Shown: positions 1 to 9,380 of the stretch, in pieces
How positions within the stretch are numbered: the stretch's first letter is position 1
Layout: every line of letters starts with the position of its first letter
From: Afipia felis ATCC 53690
Lineage (GTDB): Bacteria > Pseudomonadota > Alphaproteobacteria > Rhizobiales > Xanthobacteraceae
Length of the DNA: 64,000 nt
Reading direction: 5' to 3'
Assembly: GCF_000314735.2 (NCBI RefSeq)
Contig: NZ_KB375270.1
Location: 1,178,001-1,242,000 of the forward strand
Translations under genes and position numbers: made by a program
Notes under the pieces: generated by a model
Told to the model about the DNA's origin: nothing
Database searches by the model: none
What the model saw: the letters and a program-made list of their open reading frames with translations, nothing else

Positions 1-2
1 CG

Positions 3-149
3 ATCAATTACGACATTCCCGATCCCGCGATCCCGTTCGACGTGGTGCCGAACACGGCTCGCGACGCCAAGGTGACGGCGGTGATGTCGAATTCGTTCGG
101 CTTCGGCGGACAGAACGCCTCGCTGATTCTGACTCGCGAGCCCGTCTAA
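3..149 (+). CDS. fabF1XL: 3' end of a beta-ketoacyl-ACP synthase II (FabF family), partial
   Basis: Only the last 48 codons are inside the window; the gene begins upstream. The reading frame ends in a stop at 147-149 and contains [12 protein letters not shown], the C-terminal signature of FabF-type condensing enzymes (usually GGTNASL; here Gln replaces Thr). These enzymes extend acyl chains on acyl carrier protein. The two genes that follow, a zinc-type alcohol dehydrogenase and a lipid A acyltransferase, match the known rhizobial order acpXL-fabZXL-fabF2XL-fabF1XL-adh2XL-lpxXL. The likely role is therefore building the very long 27-hydroxyoctacosanoyl chain of lipid A. The family is seen directly; the XL assignment is inferred from context. 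Confidence 0.8.
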   Translation: MNYDIPDPAIPFDVVPNTARDAKVTAVMSNSFGFGGQNASLILTREPV

Positions 150-249
150 AGCACTGACGTACAATGTCTTTCTGGCCGGTTGACGCGGGCGCGCCAAGCG
201 GCGATACCTCCTGTCTTCCCACGGCTGATTTGTTTTCAGGACGCCTCCC

Positions 250-1272
250 ATGCGCGCGCTTACCCTCGTTGCCGACCGCCAGTTGACGGTCGCCGAACTG
301 CCTCCGCCGCCTCCTCCGGCGGATAACGAGGTGCAGATCCGCGTGCGCGCGGTCGCGCTCAACCATATCGACGTCTGGGGCTATCGCGGCATGGCCTTCG
401 CCAAGCGCAAGATGCCGCTGGTCGTCGGCGCGGAAGCCTCTGGCGAGATCGTTTCGGCCGGCAAGAACGCTACTCGCTTCAAGCCCGGCCAGAAGGTCGT
501 GATGTATGGCGCGCTGACCTGCGGCACCTGTAAGGCCTGCACGGAGGGCCGCGACAACCTCTGTGAGAACGTCGCGGGCATCATGGGCTTCCATGTCGAT
601 GGTTTCGCGCGCGAGTTGATGAACCTCGATGAGCGGCTGGTCATTCCGGTGCCGGACAACGTCAGCCTGCGCGATGCCGCATGCGCGCCGATTGCCTTCT
701 CCACCGTGCAGCACATGCTGTTCGACAACGCCAAGCTGCAACCGGGCGAGACAGTGCTCGTCCACGCCGGCGGCTCCGGCATCGGCACGGTCGCGATCAT
801 GATGGCGAAGGCCATCGGCTGCACCGTCATCACCACGGTCGGCAGCGACGAGAAGATCGAGGGCGTGAAGGCGCTCGGCGCGGACTACGTCATCAACTAT
901 CGCAAGGACCGTTTCGAGGGCGAGACGCGCAAGATCACCAAGAAGAAGGGCGTCGATGTCGTGTTCGAGCATGTCGGCGCGGATACCTTCAACGGCTCGC
1001 TGCTCTGCCTCAAGCGCGGCGGCCGCCTCGTCACCTGCGGCTCGACCTCCGGCCCCACCACCACCATCAACCTGATGCAACTGTTCCAGCAGCAGTACCG
1101 CATCATCGGCTCGTTCGGCGCGAGCATGCGCAACATCGCCGAGAGCCTCGACAAGATGGCGCAGGGCATCAAGCCCGTGATCGACACCGAGGTCCCGGTC
1201 GAGAACGTGGACAAGGCGCTGGAGCGGATGGAAAGCCGTCAGGTGTTCGGCAAGATCATCGTCACCCTGTAA
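250..1272 (+). CDS. adh2XL: Zinc-type alcohol dehydrogenase/quinone reductase-like MDR protein of the lipid A VLCFA cluster
   Basis: This is a 340-residue medium-chain dehydrogenase/reductase. The four structural zinc cysteines are C91, C94, C97 and C105, and the nucleotide-binding loop is GGSGIG at 174-179. The ATG at 250 follows an AGGA ribosome site at 238-241. It lies between a FabF-family gene and a lipid A acyltransferase whose ATG directly abuts its stop codon, so the two are almost certainly co-transcribed. In rhizobia the gene in this position is called adh2XL and belongs to the cluster that makes and attaches the C28 acyl chain of lipid A. Its exact substrate is not established here. 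An unrelated quinone oxidoreductase is the alternative if context is ignored. Confidence 0.85.
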   Translation: MRALTLVADRQLTVAELPPPPPPADNEVQIRVRAVALNHIDVWGYRGMAFAKRKMPLVVGAEASGEIVSAGKNATRFKPGQKVVMYGALTCGTCKACTEGRDNLCENVAGIMGFHVDGFARELMNLDERLVIPVPDNVSLRDAACAPIAFSTVQHMLFDNAKLQPGETVLVHAGGSGIGTVAIMMAKAIGCTVITTVGSDEKIEGVKALGADYVINYRKDRFEGETRKITKKKGVDVVFEHVGADTFNGSLLCLKRGGRLVTCGSTSGPTTTINLMQLFQQQYRIIGSFGASMRNIAESLDKMAQGIKPVIDTEVPVENVDKALERMESRQVFGKIIVTL

Positions 1273-2205
1273 ATGATCCGCATCCTCCATCGCATAAAGA
1301 GATTTCTCCGCGACAAAGCCGTTGCGGTGAAAAACGCCATCGTCGGCGCGGCGGCGGTCGGCCTGCTGCGTACCACGCGGCGTTTCGACGCCGAGAAGAC
1401 CGGCGACTTCTTCGCCAAGATCACGCGCACGATCGGCCCGTGGTGGCGAGAGCATCGCGTGGCACGCGCCAACCTTACCGCTGCTTTCCCAGAAAAATCG
1501 CCGGACGAGATCGAACAGATCCTCAGTGGCGTGTGGGACAATCTCGGCCGCATCGGCGCGGAGTTCGCCCATCTCGACCATATCTGGAAGTACGATCCGG
1601 CAACGCCGGAAACGAACAGCGTCGAGTTCACCCCGCAGACAGAGGCGCTGTTTCAGGAACTGAAGAACGACGGCAAGGGCGCGCTGATCTTCGCAAGCCA
1701 TCTCGGCAACTGGGAGCTTCCGGCGCTTGCGGCCGCAACCCACGGCCTCGACTCCGCCGTGCTGTTCCGTCGCCCCAACATCGCCGCCGCCGACCGCGCG
1801 GTGCAGGAATTGCGCTCGGTTAACATGGGCGAGATGATCGCCACCACCCATGACGCGCCGATCAAGCTCGCCGCCGCTCTTCAGCGCGGCGTCCATATAG
1901 GCATGCTGGTGGACCAGCATTTCGGACGCGGCGTCGATGTCATGTTTTTCGGCCGGAAGGTGAAGGCCAACCCCCTGCTCGCCCGCCTTGTCCGCCAGAT
2001 CGATTGCCCGGTCCACGGCGTGCGCGTCGTGCGGTTGCCGAACCGGCGCTTCCGCGTCGATCTCACCGAGCGCATCGAGCCCGCGCGCGACGCCTCAGGC
2101 GACGTCGATATTAAGGGCACCATGCAGCGCGTCACCTCGGTGATCGAGGGATGGGTTCGTGAACATCCCGAACAGTGGCTGTGGCTGCACCGCCGCTGGC
2201 GGTGA
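1273..2205 (+). CDS. lpxXL: Lipid A very-long-chain acyltransferase (LpxL/HtrB family)
   Basis: This 310-residue protein of the LpxL/LpxM/HtrB acyltransferase family starts at the ATG directly after the stop of the preceding dehydrogenase gene, so it is probably translationally coupled to it. The catalytic HX4E-type motif is HLGNWE at 143-148. It is followed by the family block around MLVDQHFGRG and a C-terminal WLWLHRRWR. The enzyme transfers an acyl chain from carrier protein to the lipid A precursor at the inner face of the cytoplasmic membrane. Placement after fabF1XL and adh2XL points to LpxXL, which adds the C28 chain carried by AcpXL. The specificity is inferred from gene order. Confidence 0.85.
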   Translation: MIRILHRIKRFLRDKAVAVKNAIVGAAAVGLLRTTRRFDAEKTGDFFAKITRTIGPWWREHRVARANLTAAFPEKSPDEIEQILSGVWDNLGRIGAEFAHLDHIWKYDPATPETNSVEFTPQTEALFQELKNDGKGALIFASHLGNWELPALAAATHGLDSAVLFRRPNIAAADRAVQELRSVNMGEMIATTHDAPIKLAAALQRGVHIGMLVDQHFGRGVDVMFFGRKVKANPLLARLVRQIDCPVHGVRVVRLPNRRFRVDLTERIEPARDASGDVDIKGTMQRVTSVIEGWVREHPEQWLWLHRRWR

Positions 2206-2222
2206 ACAAGCAGTTCAAACAC

Positions 2223-3113
2223 TCAGACGAAACGCTTGGCGCCCGCCACGCAGACGATGACAATCAAGGTGGACGCGATCATGCTCCACGCGATTGGCTC
2301 TCCCAGAAAGATCGCCGCCAGCAGGAAGCCGAAGAACGGTTGCAGCAGTTGTAACTGCGAGACACCGGCGATGCCGCCCAGCGCGAGACCGCGATACCAG
2401 AAGATGAATCCCAGCATCATGCTGAAGACCGAGACATAGGCGAGACCGATCCAGGCGGGAAGGCCGATACCGCTCCATGTTGCGGGCAGCGTGAACAGGA
2501 TGATCGCGCCCATCACCGGCAGGGACATGATCAGCGACCATGAAATGACCTGCCAGCCGCCAAGCCTGCGCGAGAGCACGGCCCCTTCCGCATAGGCAAG
2601 ACCGCACACCAGAATGGCAGCTATCATCAGCAGATCGCCCGCAACCGTGCCGCGATCGCTGCCATAAAGCGCGAAGCCGGCGACGGCCGCGGCTCCCATG
2701 ATCGAAAACAGCCAAAACGCGGGCTTGGGATGCTCTCCGCCCCGCAGCACGCCGAAGATCGCGGTCGCGAGCGGAAGCAGCCCGATGAAAACCAGGGAAT
2801 GCGCAGAAGTGACGTGCTGAAGCGCCATCGCCGTCAACAATGGGAAGCCGATCACGCCGCCGATGGCTACCAATGTCAGCGGGAAGATGTCGCGACGCCC
2901 GGGCCGCGTCTGGCGCAGCGCGAGCAGAAACATCGCGCCGAGGAACGCGGCGATCACCGCACGCGCCGCAGTCAGAAACATCGGCGAGAAATCCGCGACG
3001 GCCACGCGCGTGGCCGGGAGCGATCCGCTGAAGATGATGACGCCGAGAAGGCCGCTGCCCCACCCTGCCGTTGTCCGTTCCATGGAGTTCTCGCTTCCTT
3101 GAGCCGTTGCCAT
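2223..3113 (-). CDS. EamA/DMT-family transporter
   Basis: This is a 296-residue membrane protein with about ten hydrophobic segments in two EamA-type halves (RhaT/YdcZ-like drug/metabolite transporter superfamily). These proteins usually export amino acids or other metabolites. I chose the ATG at 3113 because GGAG precedes it by five bases; a second ATG at 3083 would also work. The gene is divergent from a MocR-type regulator, and a perfect inverted repeat sits between them. A DMT exporter paired with a MocR regulator is a common arrangement, so the regulator probably controls it. The substrate cannot be read from the sequence. Confidence 0.85.
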   Translation of the reverse strand: MATAQGSENSMERTTAGWGSGLLGVIIFSGSLPATRVAVADFSPMFLTAARAVIAAFLGAMFLLALRQTRPGRRDIFPLTLVAIGGVIGFPLLTAMALQHVTSAHSLVFIGLLPLATAIFGVLRGGEHPKPAFWLFSIMGAAAVAGFALYGSDRGTVAGDLLMIAAILVCGLAYAEGAVLSRRLGGWQVISWSLIMSLPVMGAIILFTLPATWSGIGLPAWIGLAYVSVFSMMLGFIFWYRGLALGGIAGVSQLQLLQPFFGFLLAAIFLGEPIAWSMIASTLIVIVCVAGAKRFV

Positions 3114-3161
3114 AGCGGCTCCGGTCTGGCGCGGACAGGGACAGTGAGATACAATTCCACA

Positions 3162-3193
3162 AAACTGTACTGATAATGTGATGAGTACAGTTT
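3162..3193. promoter_or_regulatory. Perfect 10-bp inverted repeat between the DMT and MocR genes, candidate MocR operator
   Basis: AAACTGTACT (3162-3171) and AGTACAGTTT (3184-3193) are exact reverse complements separated by 12 bases. They lie in the 93-bp gap between two divergent genes, 13 bp before the regulator's chosen ATG at 3207. MocR/PdxR-like regulators bind such divergent promoters, so this is the likely operator. No footprint evidence exists here. Confidence 0.65.
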
Positions 3194-3206
3194 GCGGGAG
3201 GGCTCT

Positions 3207-4607
3207 ATGGGCAGCACCGAAATCACGCGAACGGAATCCCTCATGAACGCGGTGCGCAGCCGGATCGCGAACCGGGCATTGAGTCCGGGCGATCGCCTGC
3301 CCTCGGTTCGCCGCTTCGCCGAGACAATGGGCGTCTCTCCCTCCACCGTGGTCGAGGCGTATGATCGCCTCGAAGCCGAGGGCGTCATTCGCGCGCGGCG
3401 AGGCTCCGGTTTCTACGTGACAGGCGCCGATCTGCCACCGATGGCTCTGGCGGAAATGGGACCCTCGCGCGAGCGCGATGTCGATCCGTTCTGGGTGTCG
3501 CGGCAATCGCTCGACGCCGCCCCTTCCGTCCTCAAACCCGGCTGCGGGTGGCTGCCCGCCGACTGGATGCCAAACGCCGCGCTTCGGAAAGGACTGCGCG
3601 CCCTCGGCCGCGCCGACGACACGCTACTGTCCGACTACGGCAGCACGCGCGGCTCGCTTGCGTTGCGCCGCCTGCTGCTCGGCCGCTTTGCTGACGAAGG
3701 CATTTCGGCGACAGCGGACCAGATCCTGCTGACGTCCTCCGGGACGCAGGCGACCGATTTGATCTGCCGCCTGCTGCTGCGGCCCGGCGACACCGTTCTG
3801 GTCGACGACCCGTGCTACTTCAACTTCCAGGCGCTGCTGCGCGCGCATCAGGTCCGGATCGTCGGCATTCCGTTCACACCCACCGGCCCTGACACCGCCG
3901 CCTTCGAGCAGGCGCTGGTCAGCGACAGTCCGCGCCTCTACATCACGAATTCGGCGCTCCATAACCCGACCGGCGGCAGCCTCTCACCGCAAACTGCGCA
4001 TCGCATCGTCAGCGCCGCGGCGATTCATGGCCTCACTATCGTCGAAGACGACATCTTCGCGGATTTCGAACCGACATTATCCCCGCGCCTCGCCACCCTC
4101 GACGGACTTAATCGTGTCATCAGGATCGGCAGCTTTTCCAAGACACTCTCGGCCGCAGCACGTTGCGGCTATATCGCGGCAAGAACCGACTGGATCGAAA
4201 ATCTGGTCGATCTGCAACTGGCGATAAACTTCGGTGGCCCGAGCCCGGTCGCCACAGAACTGATCGCAGGCGTTCTCGCTGGTGGCAGTTATCGCAAGCA
4301 TATGGACGAAGTACGCCAGCGACTGACCCGCGCCCGGAAAGATGCAGCGAACCGACTGGCAGCGCTCGGCATCGTTCCATGGATCAAGCCGCGCGGCGGC
4401 TACTATCTCTGGTGCCGTCTGCCCGATGGCCACGACTCCACGGCACTGGCGCGGCGATGCATGGAGGATGGCGTGGTGCTCGCGCCGGGTAACGTGTTCA
4501 GCGTATCCCAATCGGCACGGTCGTTCATCCGCTTCAACGTCGCCCATCTCGGAGACAGGCAGATTTTCTCGTCGTTGAGAACAGCGATGAAGGAAGCCGC
4601 ACGGTAA
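3207..4607 (+). CDS. MocR-type transcriptional regulator (GntR DNA-binding domain fused to class I aminotransferase fold)
   Basis: This is a 466-residue protein. Residues 1-75 form a GntR winged helix-turn-helix with LSPGDRLPSVRRFA and STVVEAYDRLEAEGV, and about 110-460 form a PLP-dependent aminotransferase fold. The PLP lysine is K312 in SFSKT, and HNPTGG carries the usual NPTG signature. The ATG at 3207 follows GGGAGGG. MocR proteins use PLP or its amino adducts as effectors and usually regulate a divergent gene. Here that is the EamA transporter at 2223-3113, with an inverted repeat between them. The effector is unknown; PdxR-like vitamin B6 sensing is one possibility, but no pdx gene is nearby. 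Confidence 0.9.
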   Translation: MGSTEITRTESLMNAVRSRIANRALSPGDRLPSVRRFAETMGVSPSTVVEAYDRLEAEGVIRARRGSGFYVTGADLPPMALAEMGPSRERDVDPFWVSRQSLDAAPSVLKPGCGWLPADWMPNAALRKGLRALGRADDTLLSDYGSTRGSLALRRLLLGRFADEGISATADQILLTSSGTQATDLICRLLLRPGDTVLVDDPCYFNFQALLRAHQVRIVGIPFTPTGPDTAAFEQALVSDSPRLYITNSALHNPTGGSLSPQTAHRIVSAAAIHGLTIVEDDIFADFEPTLSPRLATLDGLNRVIRIGSFSKTLSAAARCGYIAARTDWIENLVDLQLAINFGGPSPVATELIAGVLAGGSYRKHMDEVRQRLTRARKDAANRLAALGIVPWIKPRGGYYLWCRLPDGHDSTALARRCMEDGVVLAPGNVFSVSQSARSFIRFNVAHLGDRQIFSSLRTAMKEAAR

Positions 4608-4619
4608 GAGATTTCAGAG

Positions 4620-5711
4620 TCACCGCCCGATCTTCACCTTCGTCCACAACCGGTTGATGGAGCGCTGCATCGCGGGCGCCCGCGCGGTGATGATGAACAG
4701 ACGTTTCATCGTCGCTTCGTCCGGATAGACACCACGATCATTGAGGACTTTGGGATCGACGAATTTTTGCGCGGCGAGGTTGCCGCTCGCGTAGCCAAGG
4801 AAGCTCGCATTCTTCGCCGCCACCTCCGGCCGGTAAAGGTAATCAATCAGCGCGTAAGCCTCGTCGACGTTCTTCGCATCGGATGGGATGGCGAGATTGT
4901 CGAAGAACATCTGCGCGCCCTCTTTCGGAATCGCATAGGCGATCTCGACACCGTTATTGGATTCCGCCGCCCGCTTCTGCGCCTGCTTGATATCGCCGGA
5001 CCAGCCGACCGCGAGGCAGATTTCGCCCGTGGCAAGAGCGCTGAGATATTCGGACGAATGGAATTTGCGCACATAGGGACGGATTTTCGCGACCGCCTCC
5101 GCCGCCTTCTCCAGATCCTCGCGCCGCGTCGAATTCGGATCGAGGCCGAGCCAGTTCAGCGCCGCCGGCAGGATGTCGTCCGCGGAATCCAGCATATGGA
5201 TGCCGCAATCCTTGAACTTCGCGATCTTCTCCGGATCAAAAATCGTATCCCAGCTATCGATCACCGCATCGGGGCCGAGGATCTTGCGCACCGTCCCGAC
5301 ATTGTAGCCGATTCCGGTGGTGCCCCACATGTAGTTGGCCGCATAGGCGTTGCCGGGATCGTACTGCGCGAGACGGTTCATCACCTCGGGCCACGCATTG
5401 GCGAGGTTCGGCAATTTTGTCTTGTCGAGTTTCTGGAATACGCCGGCCACGATCTGGCGTTGCAGGAAATACGCCGTCGGCACGACGAGATCGTATCCAG
5501 ATTTTCCCGCGAGCAGCCGCGTCTCCAGTGTCTCGTTGGCGTCGAACGTGTCGTACACAACCTTGATGCCGGTCTCCTTGGTGAAATCCTCCAGCACGCC
5601 GGGAGCCATATAGCTCGACCAGTTATAGAAATTCACCACGCGTTCGGCCGCTTGCACGGACGTAAGGCTCATCGCCGCCACGACCACGAGCAAGGTCTTC
5701 GCAAATTTCAT
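4620..5711 (-). CDS. Polyamine-type ABC transporter periplasmic binding protein (PotF/PotD family)
   Basis: This 363-residue protein has a cleavable signal peptide (about residues 1-21, ending VQA-AE). The mature protein starts RVVNFYNWSSYM, as in PotF and PotD. The ATG at 5711 is preceded by AGGGG at suitable spacing. The family binds putrescine or spermidine in the periplasm and passes it to a PotGHI-type ABC permease. No permease or ATPase gene is adjacent, so it is an orphan binding protein here. It lies 10 bp after an aminotransferase gene in the same direction, so the two form a likely operon. Polyamine binding is inferred from family. Confidence 0.85.
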   Translation of the reverse strand: MKFAKTLLVVVAAMSLTSVQAAERVVNFYNWSSYMAPGVLEDFTKETGIKVVYDTFDANETLETRLLAGKSGYDLVVPTAYFLQRQIVAGVFQKLDKTKLPNLANAWPEVMNRLAQYDPGNAYAANYMWGTTGIGYNVGTVRKILGPDAVIDSWDTIFDPEKIAKFKDCGIHMLDSADDILPAALNWLGLDPNSTRREDLEKAAEAVAKIRPYVRKFHSSEYLSALATGEICLAVGWSGDIKQAQKRAAESNNGVEIAYAIPKEGAQMFFDNLAIPSDAKNVDEAYALIDYLYRPEVAAKNASFLGYASGNLAAQKFVDPKVLNDRGVYPDEATMKRLFIITARAPAMQRSINRLWTKVKIGR

Positions 5712-5721
5712 CGCTATCCCC

Positions 5722-6873
5722 TTACGACCGCAACACGCGAGACAAACGCTCAAGCGCCGTGTCGATGGTCGCGTCCGATTTGGCAAAGCAAAGCCGCACC
5801 ACCGAGCGCACTGGATCGTTCTCGTAAAACGACGACACCGGAATGGATGCGACTTTGTGTTCGACCACGATGCGCTTGGAAAAATCCTCGTCGGTCTCGT
5901 TGAGTCCGAGCGGCGCCAGATCGACGTTGAGGAAATACGTCCCCTGCGACTCCAGCACCGGAAAGCCGATGGACTTCAGGCCATTCGTCAGACGGTCACG
6001 GCTGCGCGCCAGATCCGCGCGCATGTCGGTAAAGAAGGCATCCGGCTTGCCCAGTCCATAGGCCACCGCCACCTGCAAATTCGGTGCAGTCGTGAAGGCA
6101 AGAAACTGATGCGCCTTGGCCAGCACGCGCAACAGTTCCGGCGCAGCGCAGACGAACCCGATCTTCCAGCCGGTCAGCGCGAAGATCTTGCCTGCCGAGC
6201 CGATCTTCACCGTGCGCTCTCGCATCCCAGGAATGGCGATCAACGGAATATGCGCGCGGCCATCGAACACGATGTGCTCCCACACCTCGTCGCAGATCGC
6301 GACCGCATCGAACTCCTGACAAAACCTCGCCAGCAATTCGAGGTCTTCGCGCGGATAAACGACCGCCGCGGGATTGAGCGGATTGTTGAAGATCACAAAC
6401 TTCGTCTTCGGCGTGAACGCCGCGCGCAGCGCCTCCTCGGTCAACCGCCAGTGCGGCGGCTCGAGCCGGACAAAGCGCACGGTGCCGCCCGCGCGCCGGA
6501 TCAACGGCACGTAGGCGTCGTAGAACGGCTGGAACACGACGACCTCATCGCCTGCGCCGACAAGGCCGAGGATCGCGCCTGCCAGCGCCTCGGTCGCACC
6601 CGAGGTCACCATCACTTCGCTCATCGGATCGAACGCGACGCCGTGCCAGTGCGCGTAATGATCGGAAATCGCCTGCCGCAGCTCGGGCAGGCCCATCATC
6701 GAGGGATACTGGTTGTAGCCGTTGAGCACCGCATCGGCGGCCTTACGGCGGATGTCTTCCGGCCCCGGCGCTTCAGGAAAGCCCTGCCCGAGGTTGATGG
6801 CGTCATGGTCGCGCGCGAGTTGCGACATCACCTCGAAAATCGTCACCGGAAGATCGGAGAAAATCGTGCTCAT
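5722..6873 (-). CDS. PLP-dependent class I/II aminotransferase (YbdL/kynurenine aminotransferase-like)
   Basis: This is a 383-residue fold-type I aminotransferase. The N-terminal INLGQGFPEAPGP matches the YbdL/KAT subgroup. The PLP lysine is K229 in GSAGKIFALTGWK, and the NNPLNPAA and CDEVWEH blocks are intact. YbdL-like enzymes transaminate methionine, phenylalanine and related amino acids using 2-oxo acids; the substrate here is not determined. Its stop lies 10 bp before the PotF-like gene, so they are likely co-transcribed. A role in polyamine or amino-acid turnover is possible but rests on context only. Confidence 0.88.
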   Translation of the reverse strand: MSTIFSDLPVTIFEVMSQLARDHDAINLGQGFPEAPGPEDIRRKAADAVLNGYNQYPSMMGLPELRQAISDHYAHWHGVAFDPMSEVMVTSGATEALAGAILGLVGAGDEVVVFQPFYDAYVPLIRRAGGTVRFVRLEPPHWRLTEEALRAAFTPKTKFVIFNNPLNPAAVVYPREDLELLARFCQEFDAVAICDEVWEHIVFDGRAHIPLIAIPGMRERTVKIGSAGKIFALTGWKIGFVCAAPELLRVLAKAHQFLAFTTAPNLQVAVAYGLGKPDAFFTDMRADLARSRDRLTNGLKSIGFPVLESQGTYFLNVDLAPLGLNETDEDFSKRIVVEHKVASIPVSSFYENDPVRSVVRLCFAKSDATIDTALERLSRVLRS

Positions 6874-6924
6874 ACCGCCCGCAAAATCGAGAACGATTGG
6901 CTCAGACGCAAAATGCGCCTGTTG

Positions 6925-7257
6925 CTAGCCGCCAACCTTGGTGGGGAGGCCCGCAGCCTTCCAGCCGATCATTCCGCCCATGAGGTGGGAGTTGTACGGC
7001 TTGCCGGCCGCCTGCGCGGCGAGCGAAGCGGTCACCGAGCGCTTGCCGGAGCGACAGGCAAACACCACCGTCCTGCCTTCGGGATCAGGCAACGCGGCCG
7101 GATCGAATGCTGAGAGCGGCATCGTCGCGCCCTCCGGATAGGCCTCTGCCGCGATCTCGTTGGGCTCGCGCACGTCGATCAGCAGATAGCGCCCCTCCAC
7201 GAGGCCCTTGGCCACCTCTTCCGGGGTCAGGTCGTGCACTGTGCTGGTATCGGACAA
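6925..7257 (-). CDS. Single-domain rhodanese-like sulfurtransferase
   Basis: This is a 110-residue rhodanese domain. The active-site loop is CRSGKRS with the catalytic cysteine at residue 68, and the domain begins with YLLIDVREPNEI. I chose a TTG start at 7257 because it is preceded by GGAGGC (7262-7267), and the sequence upstream of it is low-complexity and lacks family similarity. Such proteins carry sulfane sulfur as a cysteine persulfide in the cytoplasm. It runs in the same direction as the aminotransferase but 51 bp away, so a shared transcript is not certain. Confidence 0.85.
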   Translation of the reverse strand: MSDTSTVHDLTPEEVAKGLVEGRYLLIDVREPNEIAAEAYPEGATMPLSAFDPAALPDPEGRTVVFACRSGKRSVTASLAAQAAGKPYNSHLMGGMIGWKAAGLPTKVGG

Positions 7258-7348
7258 GGAAGCCTCCGCTGCGAGATGAGCCCGCGCAAACTCCCCCTTT
7301 GCGGCCTTAAAATCAAGGCCATCCGGTCGGGACTTGTGCGGCAACCGA

Positions 7349-9271
7349 TCAGATGACGACCTGTGTTCCGATTTCGACCACGCGGCCGGTCGGGATCTGG
7401 AAATGGTCCGTCGCATCGTTCGCCGAGCGGCTCATCGCAATGAAGAGACGATCCTGCCACAATGGCATGCTGGATTGAGCCGCCGGCTTCAACAGTCGGC
7501 GCGACAGGAAGAACGACGTCGCCATGATGTCGAACTGCCAGCCGAGCTTGCGTGCGACCCCGAGAGCTTTCGGCACGTTCGGCGTTTCCATGAAGCCGAA
7601 GCGCAGCGTGACGCGGGCGAATGTGTCGCCGATCTGTTCGATCCGCACGCGCTCATTCAAATGGACGCGCGGCGTACGCGCGACCTCGATCGTGAGAATG
7701 ACGTTCTTCTCGTGAAGCACCTTATAGTGCTTGAGGCTGTGCATCAGCGCGGTCGGCGCGAGCGTGGCGTTGCTCGTCAAAAACACCGCCGTGCCGGAAA
7801 CGCGTTGCGGCGGCTTTTTCTCCAGCATCCTCACAAGATCTTCCAGCGGAATTTCCTGCTTGTGGGATTTCTCGAACAGAATCCGGCTGCCTTTGCGCCA
7901 CGTATACATCAGCAGCATCATGACGCCGCCGATGGCCAGCGGCACCCAGCCGCCTTCAAAGACCTTGAGCAGATTGGCTGCAAGGAACGTCAGGTCGAAC
8001 ACCAGGAACGGCGCCATCAGGAGACCCGCTGCGAGCGGGCTCCATTTCCAGACGCGCCAGATCACGATGAAGCCCATGATCCCTGTCACCACCATGGTGC
8101 CCGTCACCGCGATGCCATAGGCCGATGCCAGGGCGCTCGAGGAGCGGAACAGAACCACCAGCAGCAGCACCGCGATGAACAGCAGGCGGTTGAGACGCGG
8201 AATGTAGATCTGCCCGGCATGGGTCGCGGACGTATGGCGAATCTCGAACCGGGGCAGCAACCCGAGTTGCACCGCCTGCCGGGTCAGTGAATACGCTCCG
8301 GTGATGACGGCCTGGCTCGCGATGACGGTCGCCACTGTCGCGAGCACGACCATCGGAACCAGTGCCCAACTCGGAAACATCAGGAAGAACGGGTTCTGCA
8401 CGGCGGCAGGATTGTGCATCACCATCGCCGCCTGCCCGAGATAATTCAGCGCCAGCGACGGCAACACGATCGCAAGCCAGGTGATCCGGATCGGCGACTT
8501 ACCGAAATGGCCGAGGTCCGCGTAGAGCGCCTCGGCACCCGTCACGGCGAGGAAGACCGCGCCGAGCGTGATAAGGCCGATGACCCCATGCTCCAGCATG
8601 AAGGCCACCGCGAGCAGCGGATTGAGCGCCAGAAAGACCTGCGGCTGGTTCAGGATCGGCGGGATCGCGGCAACGCCGATCACCGCGAACCAGAGGCACA
8701 TCAGAGGACCGAAGAATGCGGCGACCCGCGCGGTCCCACGTGACTGGACCGCGAACAGCGCCGCCAGGATCACTACGGTCAACGGCACGATGTAGGGATC
8801 CAGCGACTCGGTCGCGAGCTTCATGCCCTCAACCGCGGACAGCACCGACAGCGCAGGCGTGATGACGGCGTCGCCATAGAAAAGCGCGCCGCTGACGATG
8901 CCGAGCAGGATCAACCCGCCACCCGCGGTGCCGAGCGCGCGCTGCGCCAGCGCCATTAGCGCGAGCGTACCGCCCTCGCCGTTATTGTCGGCCCGGAGAA
9001 GGATGACGACGTATTTCAGCGTCACCACGATAATCAGCGTCCACAGGATCAGAGACAGGACGCCAAGCACGATACCCGGCTCCGGGGACCCCGATGCAGA
9101 CGCCGCGTTGATCGCCTCACGGAAGGCATACAGCGGCGAAGTGCCGATATCGCCGTAAACGACGCCAATGGAACCTATCATCAGCGCCTTGAAGGAGGCC
9201 GTAGAGTGCGCCTGCCCATCCTCCCCCGCCGCCGATGTTTCCGCGGCGGAGACCGATATATCGCTTGTCAT
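7349..9271 (-). CDS. kup: Low-affinity potassium uptake protein Kup, copy 1
   Basis: This is a 640-residue KUP/HAK/KT transporter. It has the N-terminal signature [18 protein letters not shown], about 12 hydrophobic segments in the first 430 residues and a soluble C-terminal domain ending in the family block around [14 protein letters not shown]. It mediates proton-coupled K+ uptake across the cytoplasmic membrane. The ATG at 9271 is preferred to a TTG five codons upstream because the family homology begins soon after it; its ribosome site is weak. A second Kup gene lies 109 bp upstream in the same orientation, suggesting an ancient tandem duplication and perhaps a shared transcript. Confidence 0.93.
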   Translation of the reverse strand: MTSDISVSAAETSAAGEDGQAHSTASFKALMIGSIGVVYGDIGTSPLYAFREAINAASASGSPEPGIVLGVLSLILWTLIIVVTLKYVVILLRADNNGEGGTLALMALAQRALGTAGGGLILLGIVSGALFYGDAVITPALSVLSAVEGMKLATESLDPYIVPLTVVILAALFAVQSRGTARVAAFFGPLMCLWFAVIGVAAIPPILNQPQVFLALNPLLAVAFMLEHGVIGLITLGAVFLAVTGAEALYADLGHFGKSPIRITWLAIVLPSLALNYLGQAAMVMHNPAAVQNPFFLMFPSWALVPMVVLATVATVIASQAVITGAYSLTRQAVQLGLLPRFEIRHTSATHAGQIYIPRLNRLLFIAVLLLVVLFRSSSALASAYGIAVTGTMVVTGIMGFIVIWRVWKWSPLAAGLLMAPFLVFDLTFLAANLLKVFEGGWVPLAIGGVMMLLMYTWRKGSRILFEKSHKQEIPLEDLVRMLEKKPPQRVSGTAVFLTSNATLAPTALMHSLKHYKVLHEKNVILTIEVARTPRVHLNERVRIEQIGDTFARVTLRFGFMETPNVPKALGVARKLGWQFDIMATSFFLSRRLLKPAAQSSMPLWQDRLFIAMSRSANDATDHFQIPTGRVVEIGTQVVI

Positions 9272-9380
9272 GGGGAGGTGCCTCAATGCCGAACAGCGGC
9301 AAGACGGGCAGCGCTATACGCTTGGACCGCAAGTATAGCAAGCGGCCGTAAGGGTCAAAAAGGCAGTATTTGAAACAATA

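Noticed and set aside
4..2016. Long minus-strand open frame opposite adh2XL and lpxXL
   Set aside because: It is an antisense shadow of two real genes in GC-rich DNA. It has Arg/Asp/His-rich composition and no family motif.
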